Below are positions 27,184 through 36,687 of a stretch of 64,000 nucleotides of DNA, in pieces. Origin of the DNA: Pseudomonadota bacterium (GTDB taxonomy: Bacteria > Pseudomonadota > Gammaproteobacteria > Xanthomonadales > Xanthomonadaceae); NCBI GenBank assembly GCA_018242465.1, contig JAFEBY010000105.1, forward strand, positions 1 to 64,000, in the 5' to 3' direction. The notes beneath the pieces were generated by a model that saw only the letters and a list, made by a program, of their open reading frames with translations, searched no databases and had not been told where the DNA came from. How positions within the stretch are numbered: the stretch's first letter is position 1; each line of letters begins with the position of its first letter. The position numbers were made by a program, and so were the translations under genes.

Positions 27184-30100
27184 ATGTCCATAAAAAGCTG
27201 GCCGGTCAAAAATCAAACTCCAAAATCCCGAGCGAATCGCTTGAAGCATTCCGCGATCGCGATGGCCTTGGGCCTTTGCCTCACAACGCAAGCCCACGCA
27301 CAGTCCGCGGTCGGTTCGATCTACGGCACGGCCGGCAGCAACGCCAGAATCACCATCCAGGACACCGGGACTGGCTTTACGCGAACCGTGACAGCGGACA
27401 GCCAAGGCCGCTACTCGCTCGACCAGCTGCAGCCGGGCGACTACAAGGTGACGTCCGATGGCGTGACCCGCACCACTCATGTGTTCGTCGGCACCGGCGC
27501 CAACGTCGATTTCGCCGCCAAGAAGGGCTCCAAAGCCGGAGAACTTGGAAATGTCGTGGTCACTGGCGGCAAAGCCAGGATCGACGTGTCCTCGGTGGAG
27601 AACGCCTCGGTATTCACGGCAAAGGAATTGCAGAAGTTGCCGGTGCAGCGGGAAATCAGTTCGGTGGCGATGCTCGCACCCGGCGTGGTTGCTGGCCCCG
27701 AGTCCTACGGCAAGCTGGTCTCGATCGGCGGCGGCTCGGTTGCCGAAAACGGTTACTACATCAACGGTTTCGACATTACCAACCCCCGCAGCTTCATGTC
27801 CTACTTCGACGTTCCCTACGAGGCAGTGGGCGAAGCGCAGATCAAGACCGGTGGCTATGGCGCGGAATACGGTCGTTCGCTCGGCGGCGTGCTCAGCCAG
27901 AACATCAAGCGCGGCACCAACGAATGGCACTACGGTGCGGCCGTGTATTACACGCCGAATTTCCTGCATGAAAAACAGATCATCAACAAGTCGTTCCGCG
28001 AACTCGACTTCAACAATGGTCGCGTACAGACCGGCAACAAGGACGACTCCGTCGATTACCTGAAGTACAACATCTTTGCCAGCGGCCCCATCATCAAGGA
28101 CAAGCTGTTCTTCTTCGCCCTGTACCAGGGCAAGGGCGACGTGGTGAAGTCCTACGGGAATACGTCGGCCTCCACCTATCGGGACAGGACGCCGCAGGAG
28201 CTGGTGAAGTTGGATTGGAACATCACCAACAACCACCATCTCGAACTCCTCGGCGTCAATGCCAAGATCAACATCAACACGGACACATACAACCGCCAGT
28301 TGGATGCGAACAACAACCCGATCAACCCGTTCACGAAACAGAATCTGAACTTTGCCGACAACAACGATTTCACTGGCGGCGGCAAGATGGGCGTGTTGCG
28401 CTATACCGGCTGGTTCGGCGACAGTTTCACCCTGTCTGCGCAGGCTGGCCGGCTGGATTACATCAACGGCAACTACCGCAAGGAACCGTCGTACGTCAAG
28501 TGTCCCTATGTCGTCGATACCGGCCTGGGCGGCACCGAGCAGTACAAGGAAATCGGATGTGCAGTGAGCGATCCCATCTACGGCCCCTGGTACAAGCCGG
28601 TCGGGACGGTCGAGAAGGACATCCGCACCGCTTACCGCATCGATGGCGGCTGGCATCTTGGCGACCATGAAATCAAGTTCGGCTGGGATGCGGAGAAGAT
28701 CTCTTCCAACTCCATCCAGCCCAATTTCGACGGTGGCGCCTGGTACAACTACTTCACGCCGGACGCCAACGGCCAGATGTTCGACTACATGTATTCCTAC
28801 GGCACCTTCGGAAAACTGGGAAATTACGGAAACAACCTGGTACAGAAACTCGTCGATGACGAAGGCGCAGGCACCTTCCGGTCGAAGAACACCGCCATCT
28901 ATCTCGACGACAACTGGCATGCCACCAAGAACCTGGTGCTGTACGGCGGCATCCGAAAGGAGACATTCGACAACCACGACCAGCATGGCCATATGTTCAT
29001 TCGCGCCAATGCACAGTGGTCACCGCGACTGGGCTTCTCCTGGGACGTGAAGGGTGACTCCACCTTCAAGTTGTACGGCACCCTTGGCCGCTATTACATT
29101 CCTGCACCTGGCATCCTTGCGATCACCAACGCCCGCTACAACTTCTACACCACGACCTTCCACACCTATGCCAGTCGGGACCCCGCGACGAATGCGCCGA
29201 CAGGGCTATCGGGGCCGCTGGTCTTCGATACCGTGGACACCGGGCCTTCTTCCTGGAACGACGGAATGGCCAACGGAATCACGGCGTGGAACTTCTCGAC
29301 GAACCCGCCACAGGATCCGCGGACCGTGGTATCACAGACCCTCAAGCCGATGGGCCAGGATGAGTTGATCCTGGGCGCGCAGTGGGCAGTCGGAAACAAC
29401 TGGACGCTGGGAATGAAGGCCACCAAGCGCACGGTGTTCAATGGCGTGGACAACTACTGTTACGGATCCGATTATGGTCCGCTGGTGCAGTGGATGAATG
29501 CAAACGGCTACCCCAACTACACCTCAGCCGATGCAAAAAGCCGCGGCCAAGCCCGCTGCATTTTCGTCAATCCCGGCGTGGATCCAGTGGTTCCTGTCAA
29601 GCTGGATCCCAGTCTCGATGGCGGCCTGGTCAACGCCACCCTGCCCAACAACACGCTGGGCTTGGGCACCGGCTTGCAGCACTACAAGCGCCACTACCAG
29701 TCCATGGAGTTGAGCCTTGAGAAGCAGTCCAAGTGGTGGTATCTGAATGCCTCCTACCTGTGGTCGCGCAGCTACGGCAATGTCGAAGGCTATGCCAATT
29801 CCTCCTACAACAACGCCATGGGCAACTCCGTCGGCACCACCAGCAAATACAGCGGCGGCGGCGCAACGATCGGGCAGGGAATCAACTTCAACCACCCGAT
29901 CGTGGACATCGGCTCCTACGGCGATCTGCCCAGCAGCCGAAAGCACACCGTCAAGATCTACGGGTTCGTGAAGCCGTGGGGCGATCAGTTCGAATTCGGC
30001 GGCAACCTGATCCTGCAATCCGGGCGGAAATTGTCATGCTTGGGAGCTTCACCCTACTCCGTGGATGATCTGCGAAATGGGTATTCCTACACCGGCGCGG

Positions 30101-30642
30101 CATACAACGCAGTCAATCCGACTGACATCACGGCGATGCAAGGGTACGCCAATGGAAACGATTCGACCCACTTCTGCCACGACAAGCCATACAACACGAC
30201 ATACACCGACAGCAAGGGCTATACCTATGCCTATGCCTCGTTCGCACCCAGTCTCCATCCGACTGGCACGGCAGGACACACGCCGTTGTACTGGAATTTC
30301 GATTTCACGTTCGCCTATATCCCGGACTGGGCGCACAAACGGCTGACCTTCCGCATGAATGTCTTCAACCTGTTCAACCACCACGGTGCGATCGGCAATA
30401 ACGAGTACCACGACATTCGGCTGTCGCCCAGCGATGCCGCAGCCGCCGGGTTCACCCAGACGGTGAGGCGTAGCGATGGCTCGGTGATCATTGCAGGAGA
30501 CCCGAACAACACCGCTGCAGACAAGACCGCGCTTGCGACCTACGGCGGCCACTCCGTATTCGGGCCCAATCCGAACTACCTCAACCAGCCCAGCTATCAG
30601 TCGCCGCGTTACGTGGAATTCTCGGTGCGTTACGAGTACTGA
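27184..30642 (+). CDS. TonB-dependent receptor with N-terminal carboxypeptidase-regulatory-like domain
   Basis: 1152 residues from ATG 27184, with GAGG eight bases upstream. The open frame runs further back, but only inside the GH31 gene. A signal peptide ends at A-H-A-Q. A small beta-sandwich (about 40-105: I-Y-G-T-A-G-S-N-A through Y-S-L-D-Q-L-Q-P-G-D-Y) precedes the plug (V-V-V-T-G-G-K, then Y-I-N-G-F-D-I and the G-G-Y-G-A-E-Y-G-R motif) and a large barrel ending R-Y-E-Y. This is the Oar-like layout common in Xanthomonadales glycan loci. It should import GalNAc-containing oligosaccharides or glycopeptides. Confidence 0.88.
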   Translation: MSIKSWPVKNQTPKSRANRLKHSAIAMALGLCLTTQAHAQSAVGSIYGTAGSNARITIQDTGTGFTRTVTADSQGRYSLDQLQPGDYKVTSDGVTRTTHVFVGTGANVDFAAKKGSKAGELGNVVVTGGKARIDVSSVENASVFTAKELQKLPVQREISSVAMLAPGVVAGPESYGKLVSIGGGSVAENGYYINGFDITNPRSFMSYFDVPYEAVGEAQIKTGGYGAEYGRSLGGVLSQNIKRGTNEWHYGAAVYYTPNFLHEKQIINKSFRELDFNNGRVQTGNKDDSVDYLKYNIFASGPIIKDKLFFFALYQGKGDVVKSYGNTSASTYRDRTPQELVKLDWNITNNHHLELLGVNAKININTDTYNRQLDANNNPINPFTKQNLNFADNNDFTGGGKMGVLRYTGWFGDSFTLSAQAGRLDYINGNYRKEPSYVKCPYVVDTGLGGTEQYKEIGCAVSDPIYGPWYKPVGTVEKDIRTAYRIDGGWHLGDHEIKFGWDAEKISSNSIQPNFDGGAWYNYFTPDANGQMFDYMYSYGTFGKLGNYGNNLVQKLVDDEGAGTFRSKNTAIYLDDNWHATKNLVLYGGIRKETFDNHDQHGHMFIRANAQWSPRLGFSWDVKGDSTFKLYGTLGRYYIPAPGILAITNARYNFYTTTFHTYASRDPATNAPTGLSGPLVFDTVDTGPSSWNDGMANGITAWNFSTNPPQDPRTVVSQTLKPMGQDELILGAQWAVGNNWTLGMKATKRTVFNGVDNYCYGSDYGPLVQWMNANGYPNYTSADAKSRGQARCIFVNPGVDPVVPVKLDPSLDGGLVNATLPNNTLGLGTGLQHYKRHYQSMELSLEKQSKWWYLNASYLWSRSYGNVEGYANSSYNNAMGNSVGTTSKYSGGGATIGQGINFNHPIVDIGSYGDLPSSRKHTVKIYGFVKPWGDQFEFGGNLILQSGRKLSCLGASPYSVDDLRNGYSYTGAAYNAVNPTDITAMQGYANGNDSTHFCHDKPYNTTYTDSKGYTYAYASFAPSLHPTGTAGHTPLYWNFDFTFAYIPDWAHKRLTFRMNVFNLFNHHGAIGNNEYHDIRLSPSDAAAAGFTQTVRRSDGSVIIAGDPNNTAADKTALATYGGHSVFGPNPNYLNQPSYQSPRYVEFSVRYEY

Positions 30643-30667
30643 CCACCCTAGGCACTGCTATCTGACC

Positions 30668-30700
30668 ACGCCTGCCGGTTTTTTGCCGGCAGGCGTTTTT
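30668..30700 (+). terminator. Rho-independent terminator after the receptor gene
   Basis: An 11-bp stem, ACGCCTGCCGG (30668-30678) with CCGGCAGGCGT (30686-30696), has a T-rich loop and is followed by TTTT. It separates the receptor from the TPR-sulfotransferase gene 30 bases on, which may therefore be expressed partly by read-through or from its own promoter. Confidence 0.88.
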
Positions 30701-30729
30701 CCTTCTGCCATTGCGATACCTTAGGTTCC

Positions 30730-32715
30730 ATGCCGCAAGACGACATCATCGAAGACGCGCTGGCCCAGGTCGCCCGCCTGCTACCCAGCGATCCCGCGCA
30801 AGCGCGGGCGCAAGCGCTGGGCATTCTGGCCGCATACCCCGCACACCCCTTTGCCCGGTTGCTGCTGGGCGCCGCGCACAATCGCAGTGGCGACGAACGC
30901 AGTGCGCTGTCCGTTCTCGAACCGCTGCTCGAAACGCACCCCGGGTTTGCGGAAGCGCATTACGAACTTGGCGTGGCGCTTGGCATGGCAGAACGCTACG
31001 ACGAAGCCGTTGATGCCCTGCAAACCGCCACCGGATTGAAACCGGAACTGGCGCAGGCATGGCGCACACTGGCGGAGTTGCACGCGCGGCATGGCAACGT
31101 GCGCGCCGCCGCGCTGGCGACTTCGCAAACGCAGTATTGCCTGCGCGATCCGCCGCTGCTACGCACGTCCGAAGCAATCTCCGACGGCAAGTTTCCCGAA
31201 GCCGAGGCCTTGCTGCGTGAACATCTCCGCCGCAAACCCGGCGATCCGCTGGCATTGCACCTGATGGCCCGTCTTGCATCCGAGGCCAATGCGCATGAGG
31301 ATGCCGCCAGGTTGCTGCAGCAATGCCTGCGCCAGATGCCCGGCTTCCTCGCCGCGCGATTCGATCTGGCATCGGCATTGCAACAACTGAAGATGTCGCG
31401 CGAAGCGCTGATCGAAGCCGACACCCTGCTGCGTGAAGACCCGGACAATGCCGCCGCCCGCCTTCTGAAAGCGGAACTGCTCCACGATCTGGGCGATCAC
31501 GATGCCGCCATCGCGTTGCTCGAACCGCTGGCGCGGCAACGCGAGGGGCGTTCGCGGGTGTGGCGAACGCTTGGCAACGTGCTGAAATATGCGGGCCGGC
31601 ACGACGAGGCGGTGCAAGCCCTGCGTACTGCAGTGGCGCAGTCTCCTGGCCTGGGCGAAGCGTGGTGGGAATTGGCGAATCTCAAAACCCACCGCTTCGA
31701 TGATGCCGATATCGCCGCCATGGACACGCAATTGCAGCGAGCAACGCTGGATGACAAGCAGCGCGCGCCCATCGAATTCAGTCTGGGCAAGGCATTCGAG
31801 GATCGCGGCGACTATGCCAAATCCTTTCATCATTACGCACAGGGCAACGCCGTGCGTCGCCGACAACGGCCCCATGATGCGGCTGCCGACACGGCCAACA
31901 TGCAACATGCGAAACAGGTCTATACGCCGGAGTTCTTCCGGGCACGATCTGGCTGGGGCAGCACCGCACGCGACCCGATCTTCATCGTCAGCCTGCCGCG
32001 CTCGGGCTCGACACTGGTCGAACAGATCCTCGCCTGCCATTCACAGGTTGAAGGGACGACCGAACTGGCGACGATGGGCGCGATCGCGCACCGGCTGGCA
32101 AACAGGGGACCGTCATACCACGATGCGGTCGCCGCGCTGGGCGCTGACGAATGTCGCCGGATCGGCGAGCATTACTTGGAGCGCGCACGCGACTATCGCC
32201 GTACCGACGCACCGCTGTTCACCGACAAGATGCCGTCTAACCTCGCCCATGTCGCGCTGATCCAGCTCACCTTGCCGAACGCGAAGATTATCGATGTGCG
32301 GCGCGACCCGATGGCCTGCGGCTTCTCGGTGTTCAAGCAATGGTTCGCCAACGGCGCCGCCTTCAGCTACGACCTTGCCGACATCGGCCACTACTATCGC
32401 GATTACGTCGAACTGATGACGCATTTCGACGCGGCATTGCCCGGACGCGTGCATCACGTGTCCTACGAAACACTGATCGACGACTTCGAATCCGAAGTCC
32501 ATCGCCTGCTGGACTATTGCGGACTGCCATTCGAACCACAATGCCTGGACTTCCACAAGAATACGCGAGCCGTGCGCACCGCCAGCGCCGAGCAGGTACG
32601 GAAGCCGCTGTATCGCGACGCCCTGAACCAGTGGGAGCACTATGCGGAATGGCTTGGACCGCTAGGGGCTGCGCTGGAGATCACGCCGACAATTGCGCAC
32701 AGCCATCCACCGTGA
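30730..32715 (+). CDS. TPR-repeat sulfotransferase
   Basis: 661 residues. Residues 1-370 are tetratricopeptide repeats with the usual A-x-x-x-L and P-x-x-A pattern, such as P-G-F-A-E-A-H-Y-E-L-G-V-A-L. Residues about 410-650 are a sulfotransferase domain. Its 5'-phosphosulfate loop is S-L-P-R-S-G-S-T, and the 3'-phosphate-binding part is R-R-D-P-M-A. It would transfer sulfate from PAPS, probably in the cytosol since no signal peptide is present. Such fusions often sit next to TonB receptors in Xanthomonads and Caulobacter, where their target is unknown. It converges with the GH35 gene. Confidence 0.85.
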   Translation: MPQDDIIEDALAQVARLLPSDPAQARAQALGILAAYPAHPFARLLLGAAHNRSGDERSALSVLEPLLETHPGFAEAHYELGVALGMAERYDEAVDALQTATGLKPELAQAWRTLAELHARHGNVRAAALATSQTQYCLRDPPLLRTSEAISDGKFPEAEALLREHLRRKPGDPLALHLMARLASEANAHEDAARLLQQCLRQMPGFLAARFDLASALQQLKMSREALIEADTLLREDPDNAAARLLKAELLHDLGDHDAAIALLEPLARQREGRSRVWRTLGNVLKYAGRHDEAVQALRTAVAQSPGLGEAWWELANLKTHRFDDADIAAMDTQLQRATLDDKQRAPIEFSLGKAFEDRGDYAKSFHHYAQGNAVRRRQRPHDAAADTANMQHAKQVYTPEFFRARSGWGSTARDPIFIVSLPRSGSTLVEQILACHSQVEGTTELATMGAIAHRLANRGPSYHDAVAALGADECRRIGEHYLERARDYRRTDAPLFTDKMPSNLAHVALIQLTLPNAKIIDVRRDPMACGFSVFKQWFANGAAFSYDLADIGHYYRDYVELMTHFDAALPGRVHHVSYETLIDDFESEVHRLLDYCGLPFEPQCLDFHKNTRAVRTASAEQVRKPLYRDALNQWEHYAEWLGPLGAALEITPTIAHSHPP

Positions 32716-32779
32716 TGCACGCATGGGGTCAGCCACATCGCCCCACGACGTGTCGATTATTTTTTGCGAACTCTTTCAA

Positions 32780-34645
32780 TCACGGCGTCGCGTAGATCGG
32801 CGCGCGCACGCCCTGCAGGTCATGCGCGCCATCGCGCGGCTCGACATCGAGGACAATCACTTCATTCCTGCCGCGCTTGAGCCAAACGCCAGGCAGATAC
32901 AGGCTCTGCTGCGGACCGATGCGCCAGAAACGTCCCAGGTGGTGGCCATTGACGAAGACATGGCCCTTGCCCCAACCCGACATGTCGAGGAAGGTATCGC
33001 CGGTCTTGTCGAGATTGAACTCGCCGCGCCAAAATGCGGGTGCTTTCGACGCCACGCGCGCGTTTGCGAATTGCAGCCGCGACAGGTCATCGAGCGGCAG
33101 CGTCCATTGCTGCCAACCGCTCAGTTCCTGTTTGCCGAGATGGACGCCTGAAATGATGCCCTTGCGCTCGTCGACCATCTTCGTGGTGTAGTTGATGCGA
33201 CCTTCGTTCTCAACCAGCAAGTCGAGGGTATCGCCCGCATTCGCCGAGATGTCGAGGCTGCGCTCGCTGGCGATGCGGCGATCGAGCTTGCCACGCGGCT
33301 GCCCGTTGATCAGCACATCGACGTAATCACGCGGTTCGCCCAGGGTCAGCTTGCTGCCAGACGTGGCCTGCGGCAACCGGGTGCGATAGAGCGTCAGGCC
33401 GAAGTTCTGGCCGAGCTGCTCCATCGTGCGCGGATACTCGCTCTGTTGCGGTACCGACAAACGCGGCAAGGCATCGAGCAGTGACACGGATTGCTTGAGT
33501 GCGAAACGCGGAATCGCGATCGCTGCCGCGGTCATGGGCACCTCGGGCAATGTTTCGCCCGGCACCAGGTGTTTGGCGATGACGTTGCGCAAGGCGAAAT
33601 ACTTCGGCGTGGGGCGACCGGATTCGTCCAGAGGCGCATCGTAGTCGTAGCTGGTGGTGTCGGGCTGGTAGGGCTCGGTTCCCGAGAAATTCGCACCGGC
33701 GGTAAAGCCGAAACTGGTGCCGCCATGGAACATGTAGAAACTGACGGAAATATTGTTGGCGAGCATCCAGTCGATTTCTCCCGTATGGTCCTCGGGCCGG
33801 GTGACGTGGTGCTTTTCACCCCAGTGATCGAACCAGCCCGGATAGTATTCGGCGATCATCCGTGGCGCGCCGGGATGCAGCTTCGCGGTGAGTGCGAACG
33901 ATGCATTGATGTCTTCTGGCGAGCCGCCCCCGTTGACCAGGGGCACCGCGCCATCCACCAAGCCGCCTTCGAGCATGCTGCGGCTGCCGCCATCGGCGGT
34001 GAACAGCGGCACATCGAACCCGGCATCCAGCACTTGCTGCTTCACCGCGCGCATGTAGTCGTGGTCGTTGCCGTATGAACCGTATTCGTTCTCCACCTGC
34101 ACCATCACGATCGGCCCGCCGTGCGTCACCTGCAGCGGCGCCAGTTCCTGCCCAAGTCGCTTGAGGTAGCGCGCACTGGCTGCCATGAAGCGCGGATCCA
34201 TGCTGCGCACGCGCAGACCCGGCGTCCGCAGCAACCATGCCGGATATCCGCCGAAATCCCACTCCGCGCAGACATACGGACCAGGACGCAGGATCACGTC
34301 CAGCCCTTCTTCCTGTGCGATGCGGATGAATTGCGCTACGTCCTTGTCACCCGAAAAATCCCAATGGCCCGGCTCAGGTTCGTGCAGGTTCCAGAACACA
34401 TAGGTCTGGATGGTGTTGAGGCCCATCGCCTTCGCCATCTTCATGCGCGCACGCCAGTACTCGTGCGGGATGCGCGCGTAATGCATTTCCGCGGCACGAA
34501 TGACATGCGGCTTGCCGTCCCGGATGAACTGCCCGTCCTGCACTACCAGGCGATGGCTCGCCAGGGTTTGCGCCTGCGGGGCGACAGCCACCATGGATGC
34601 CGTGACGATCATGCCCAGCGCCAGCGCGCACTTGCGAAGTTTCAT
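32780..34645 (-). CDS. Exported GH35 beta-galactosidase
   Basis: 621 residues from ATG 34645 after GGAGAGG; the frame continues 18 codons upstream without support. Signal peptide cleaved near P-Q-A-Q. The GH35 barrel has R-A-A-E-M-H-Y-A-R-I-P, N-T-I-Q-T-Y-V-F-W-N-L-H-E-P, acid/base Glu in V-Q-V-E-N-E-Y-G-S-Y-G and nucleophile Glu in M-I-A-E-Y-Y-P-G-W-F. C-terminal jelly-roll domains follow (G-H-V-F-V-N-G-H-H-L-G-R). It releases terminal beta-galactose in the periplasm. It lies downstream of the galactose dehydrogenase and dgoD on the same strand, which links galactose release to galactose oxidation. Confidence 0.93.
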   Translation of the reverse strand: MKLRKCALALGMIVTASMVAVAPQAQTLASHRLVVQDGQFIRDGKPHVIRAAEMHYARIPHEYWRARMKMAKAMGLNTIQTYVFWNLHEPEPGHWDFSGDKDVAQFIRIAQEEGLDVILRPGPYVCAEWDFGGYPAWLLRTPGLRVRSMDPRFMAASARYLKRLGQELAPLQVTHGGPIVMVQVENEYGSYGNDHDYMRAVKQQVLDAGFDVPLFTADGGSRSMLEGGLVDGAVPLVNGGGSPEDINASFALTAKLHPGAPRMIAEYYPGWFDHWGEKHHVTRPEDHTGEIDWMLANNISVSFYMFHGGTSFGFTAGANFSGTEPYQPDTTSYDYDAPLDESGRPTPKYFALRNVIAKHLVPGETLPEVPMTAAAIAIPRFALKQSVSLLDALPRLSVPQQSEYPRTMEQLGQNFGLTLYRTRLPQATSGSKLTLGEPRDYVDVLINGQPRGKLDRRIASERSLDISANAGDTLDLLVENEGRINYTTKMVDERKGIISGVHLGKQELSGWQQWTLPLDDLSRLQFANARVASKAPAFWRGEFNLDKTGDTFLDMSGWGKGHVFVNGHHLGRFWRIGPQQSLYLPGVWLKRGRNEVIVLDVEPRDGAHDLQGVRAPIYATP

Positions 34646-34695
34646 GGCCTCTCCGGAATTTCGTGAATTGTAGGAATGGATATTGAGCGCAACGC

Positions 34696-35448
34696 TCACA
34701 ACTTCGCCAGGCGCCCGCCATCGACATCGAGGCTTGCGCCGCTGATGAACGCCGCATCGGCCGACGCCAGGAAAGCGATCGCCGCAGCCACCGCATCTGG
34801 CGTACCGACATCGTCGGGCGCAATGGTTTCAGCGCCGGATTGCAGGTTCGGGTTCGACCACAGCATCGGCGTGTCGACCGCACCGGGCAGGATCGCGTTG
34901 GCGCGAATGCCGAGCGGCTTGCCTTCGATCGCCGCGCTGCGCGTCAACGACAGCAACGCCGCCTTGCTCGCTGCATAGGACGCGACCAATGGCGAGGTGG
35001 CGCGCGCATGCACGCTGGCGACATTGATGATCGCGCCACCCGCGCGCATATGGCGCAATGCCTGTTGCGTGAACCAAGCCGCACCCAGCAGATTGACGCC
35101 GAGCACGCGCTGCCAATCCTCGGGCGCGTGATCGGCCAACGGCTTGAACACCATCATCCCGGCAACATTGACCACGACATCGATCGCGCCGTGGCGCTGC
35201 AACGCTTGCGCGCAGGCAACATCGACCTGTTGCGGATCGGCGACATCGCAGGCGATCGCGAACACGTCTTCCGCGCCCGCTGTCTTGCAGGCCGCGATGG
35301 CGGCATCGGCATCACCGCCGTGATCGACCAGCGCCAGTCGCGCGCCTTCGGCGGCGAAACGACGCGCGGTCGCCAGCCCGATGCCGCCACAGGCGCCGGT
35401 GACGATGACGCTGCGTTGTTCAAAGCGTTTCATGTTCGTGTTCACCAT
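34696..35448 (-). CDS. Short-chain dehydrogenase, probable D-galactose 1-dehydrogenase
   Basis: 250 residues from ATG 35448, which overlaps the dgoD stop and has GGAG about ten bases upstream; ATG 35433 is the alternative. A classical SDR: cofactor motif T-G-A-C-G-G-I-G, N-V-A-G, catalytic Ser (N-V-A-S-V) and Y-A-A-S-K. The motif after beta-strand 2 (V-D-H) suggests NAD preference. The family alone does not give the substrate. Placed between galactonate dehydratase and beta-galactosidase, the missing first step of the De Ley-Doudoroff pathway, oxidation of galactose to galactonolactone, is the natural assignment. Confidence 0.8.
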   Translation of the reverse strand: MVNTNMKRFEQRSVIVTGACGGIGLATARRFAAEGARLALVDHGGDADAAIAACKTAGAEDVFAIACDVADPQQVDVACAQALQRHGAIDVVVNVAGMMVFKPLADHAPEDWQRVLGVNLLGAAWFTQQALRHMRAGGAIINVASVHARATSPLVASYAASKAALLSLTRSAAIEGKPLGIRANAILPGAVDTPMLWSNPNLQSGAETIAPDDVGTPDAVAAAIAFLASADAAFISGASLDVDGGRLAKL

Positions 35449-36587
35449 TCGCGGATGCTCCCGTCAGCGCCGCGCCATACCGGATTGCGCCAGGCGTGGC
35501 CGATGCGCGCGGCTTCACGCACACGATCCTCGTCGATCTCGATGCCCAGGCCAATGCCATCGAGCGCCGCGACCATGCCGTCGTGGATCGCGAACACCTG
35601 CGGATTGCGCAGATAGGTCAACAAGTCGTAACCATCAGTGTTGTAGTGGATGCCGAGTGACATTTCCTGGATCGCCAGATTGGGAGTGGCCAAGCCGACA
35701 TGCATGCAGGCCGCCAGCGCGATCGGCCCCAACGGACAATGCGGCGCCAGCGCAACATCGTATGCCTCTGCCTGCGCGGCGATGCGCCGGCATTCGGAAA
35801 TGCCGCCGGCGTGGCTGAGATCAGGCTGGATGATATCGACCGCCGCCGATTCGAAGAACGGCTTGAAGTCCCAGCGACTGTAGAGGCGCTCGCCCAGCGC
35901 GACCGGCAACGAAGTCGATTGCGCGAACTGGCGAATCGCCTCCGGATGTTCGCCCAGCAACGGTTCCTCGATGAACAGCGGCTGCAGCGGCTCCAGCAAT
36001 CGCGCCAGCCGGCGTGCCGCGGGCTTGTGCACGCGGCCGTGGAAATCGAGGGCGACATCGAGTCCGAGATCACGCACAGCGGCCACCCGTGCGATCACTT
36101 CGTCGAACGCACGCGGACTCGCCAACCAGTCAATGTCCTCGGTGGCATTCATCTTCACCGCCTTGAAGCCCTGGCGGATGCGCTCGCGCGCCGCGGCCTC
36201 GACGTCGGAAGGACGATCGCCGCCGATCCATGCATACACCGGGACGCGTTCGCGCACCCGACCGCCCAGCAATTGCCAGACCGGGACGCCGAGCGTGCGG
36301 CCCTTGATGTCCCACAACGCCTGGTCGAGCCCCGACAACGCCGACATCAACACCGGTCCGCCGCGGTAGAACCCGAGCCGATATGCGGTCTGCCAGATGT
36401 CCTCGATGTTGGCGGCATCCGTGCCGATGAAACGATCGCGCAGTGCGGCGTACGCGCCTTCGACCGCCTCGGCATGCCCTTCCAGGCTGGCTTCGCCCCA
36501 GCCGACCGCACCGGACTCGGTCTCGACGCGCACGAACAGCCAGCGCGGCGGCGTGCGGAAGGTTTCGATGCGAACGATCTTGCCCAT
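35442..36587 (-). CDS. dgoD: D-galactonate dehydratase
   Basis: 381 residues. An enolase-superfamily enzyme with metal ligands Asp181 (D-F-H-G-R), Glu207 (I-E-E-P-L) and Glu233 (L-G-E-R-L-Y-S), and catalytic His183 and His283 (A-P-H-C-P-L-G-P). All are two residues off the E. coli DgoD numbering. It dehydrates galactonate to 2-keto-3-deoxygalactonate. Related acid-sugar dehydratases share much of this, but the two-His pattern and the dgoK/dgoA neighbours support DgoD. First gene of the minus-strand galactose operon, divergent from the symporter. Confidence 0.94.
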   Translation of the reverse strand: MGKIVRIETFRTPPRWLFVRVETESGAVGWGEASLEGHAEAVEGAYAALRDRFIGTDAANIEDIWQTAYRLGFYRGGPVLMSALSGLDQALWDIKGRTLGVPVWQLLGGRVRERVPVYAWIGGDRPSDVEAAARERIRQGFKAVKMNATEDIDWLASPRAFDEVIARVAAVRDLGLDVALDFHGRVHKPAARRLARLLEPLQPLFIEEPLLGEHPEAIRQFAQSTSLPVALGERLYSRWDFKPFFESAAVDIIQPDLSHAGGISECRRIAAQAEAYDVALAPHCPLGPIALAACMHVGLATPNLAIQEMSLGIHYNTDGYDLLTYLRNPQVFAIHDGMVAALDGIGLGIEIDEDRVREAARIGHAWRNPVWRGADGSIREW

Positions 36588-36630
36588 GGGTCCCTTTGCC
36601 TACGCGGCGGTGCGGCTTTACAGCCCCATA

Positions 36631-36643
36631 TTTATCATATAAA
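36631..36643. promoter_or_regulatory. Palindrome between divergent galactose operons, candidate DgoR operator
   Basis: TTTAT-CAT-ATAAA is a perfect five-base inverted repeat in an AT-rich patch midway between dgoD (36587) and the symporter (36688). FCD-type GntR proteins such as the DgoR encoded at 39158 bind short inverted repeats in this kind of position. It is not the classic FadR consensus, so the assignment is tentative. Confidence 0.4.
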
Positions 36644-36687
36644 AGGGTTCGCAACCACCGTTCCCGCCCAATCGAGAGGCTCCGCCC

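Noticed and set aside
32724..32765. TGGGG/CCCCA hairpin followed by a T-rich run after the sulfotransferase gene
   Set aside because: Five-base stem with a 12-base loop, and the T run starts 11 bases too late for a convincing terminator.
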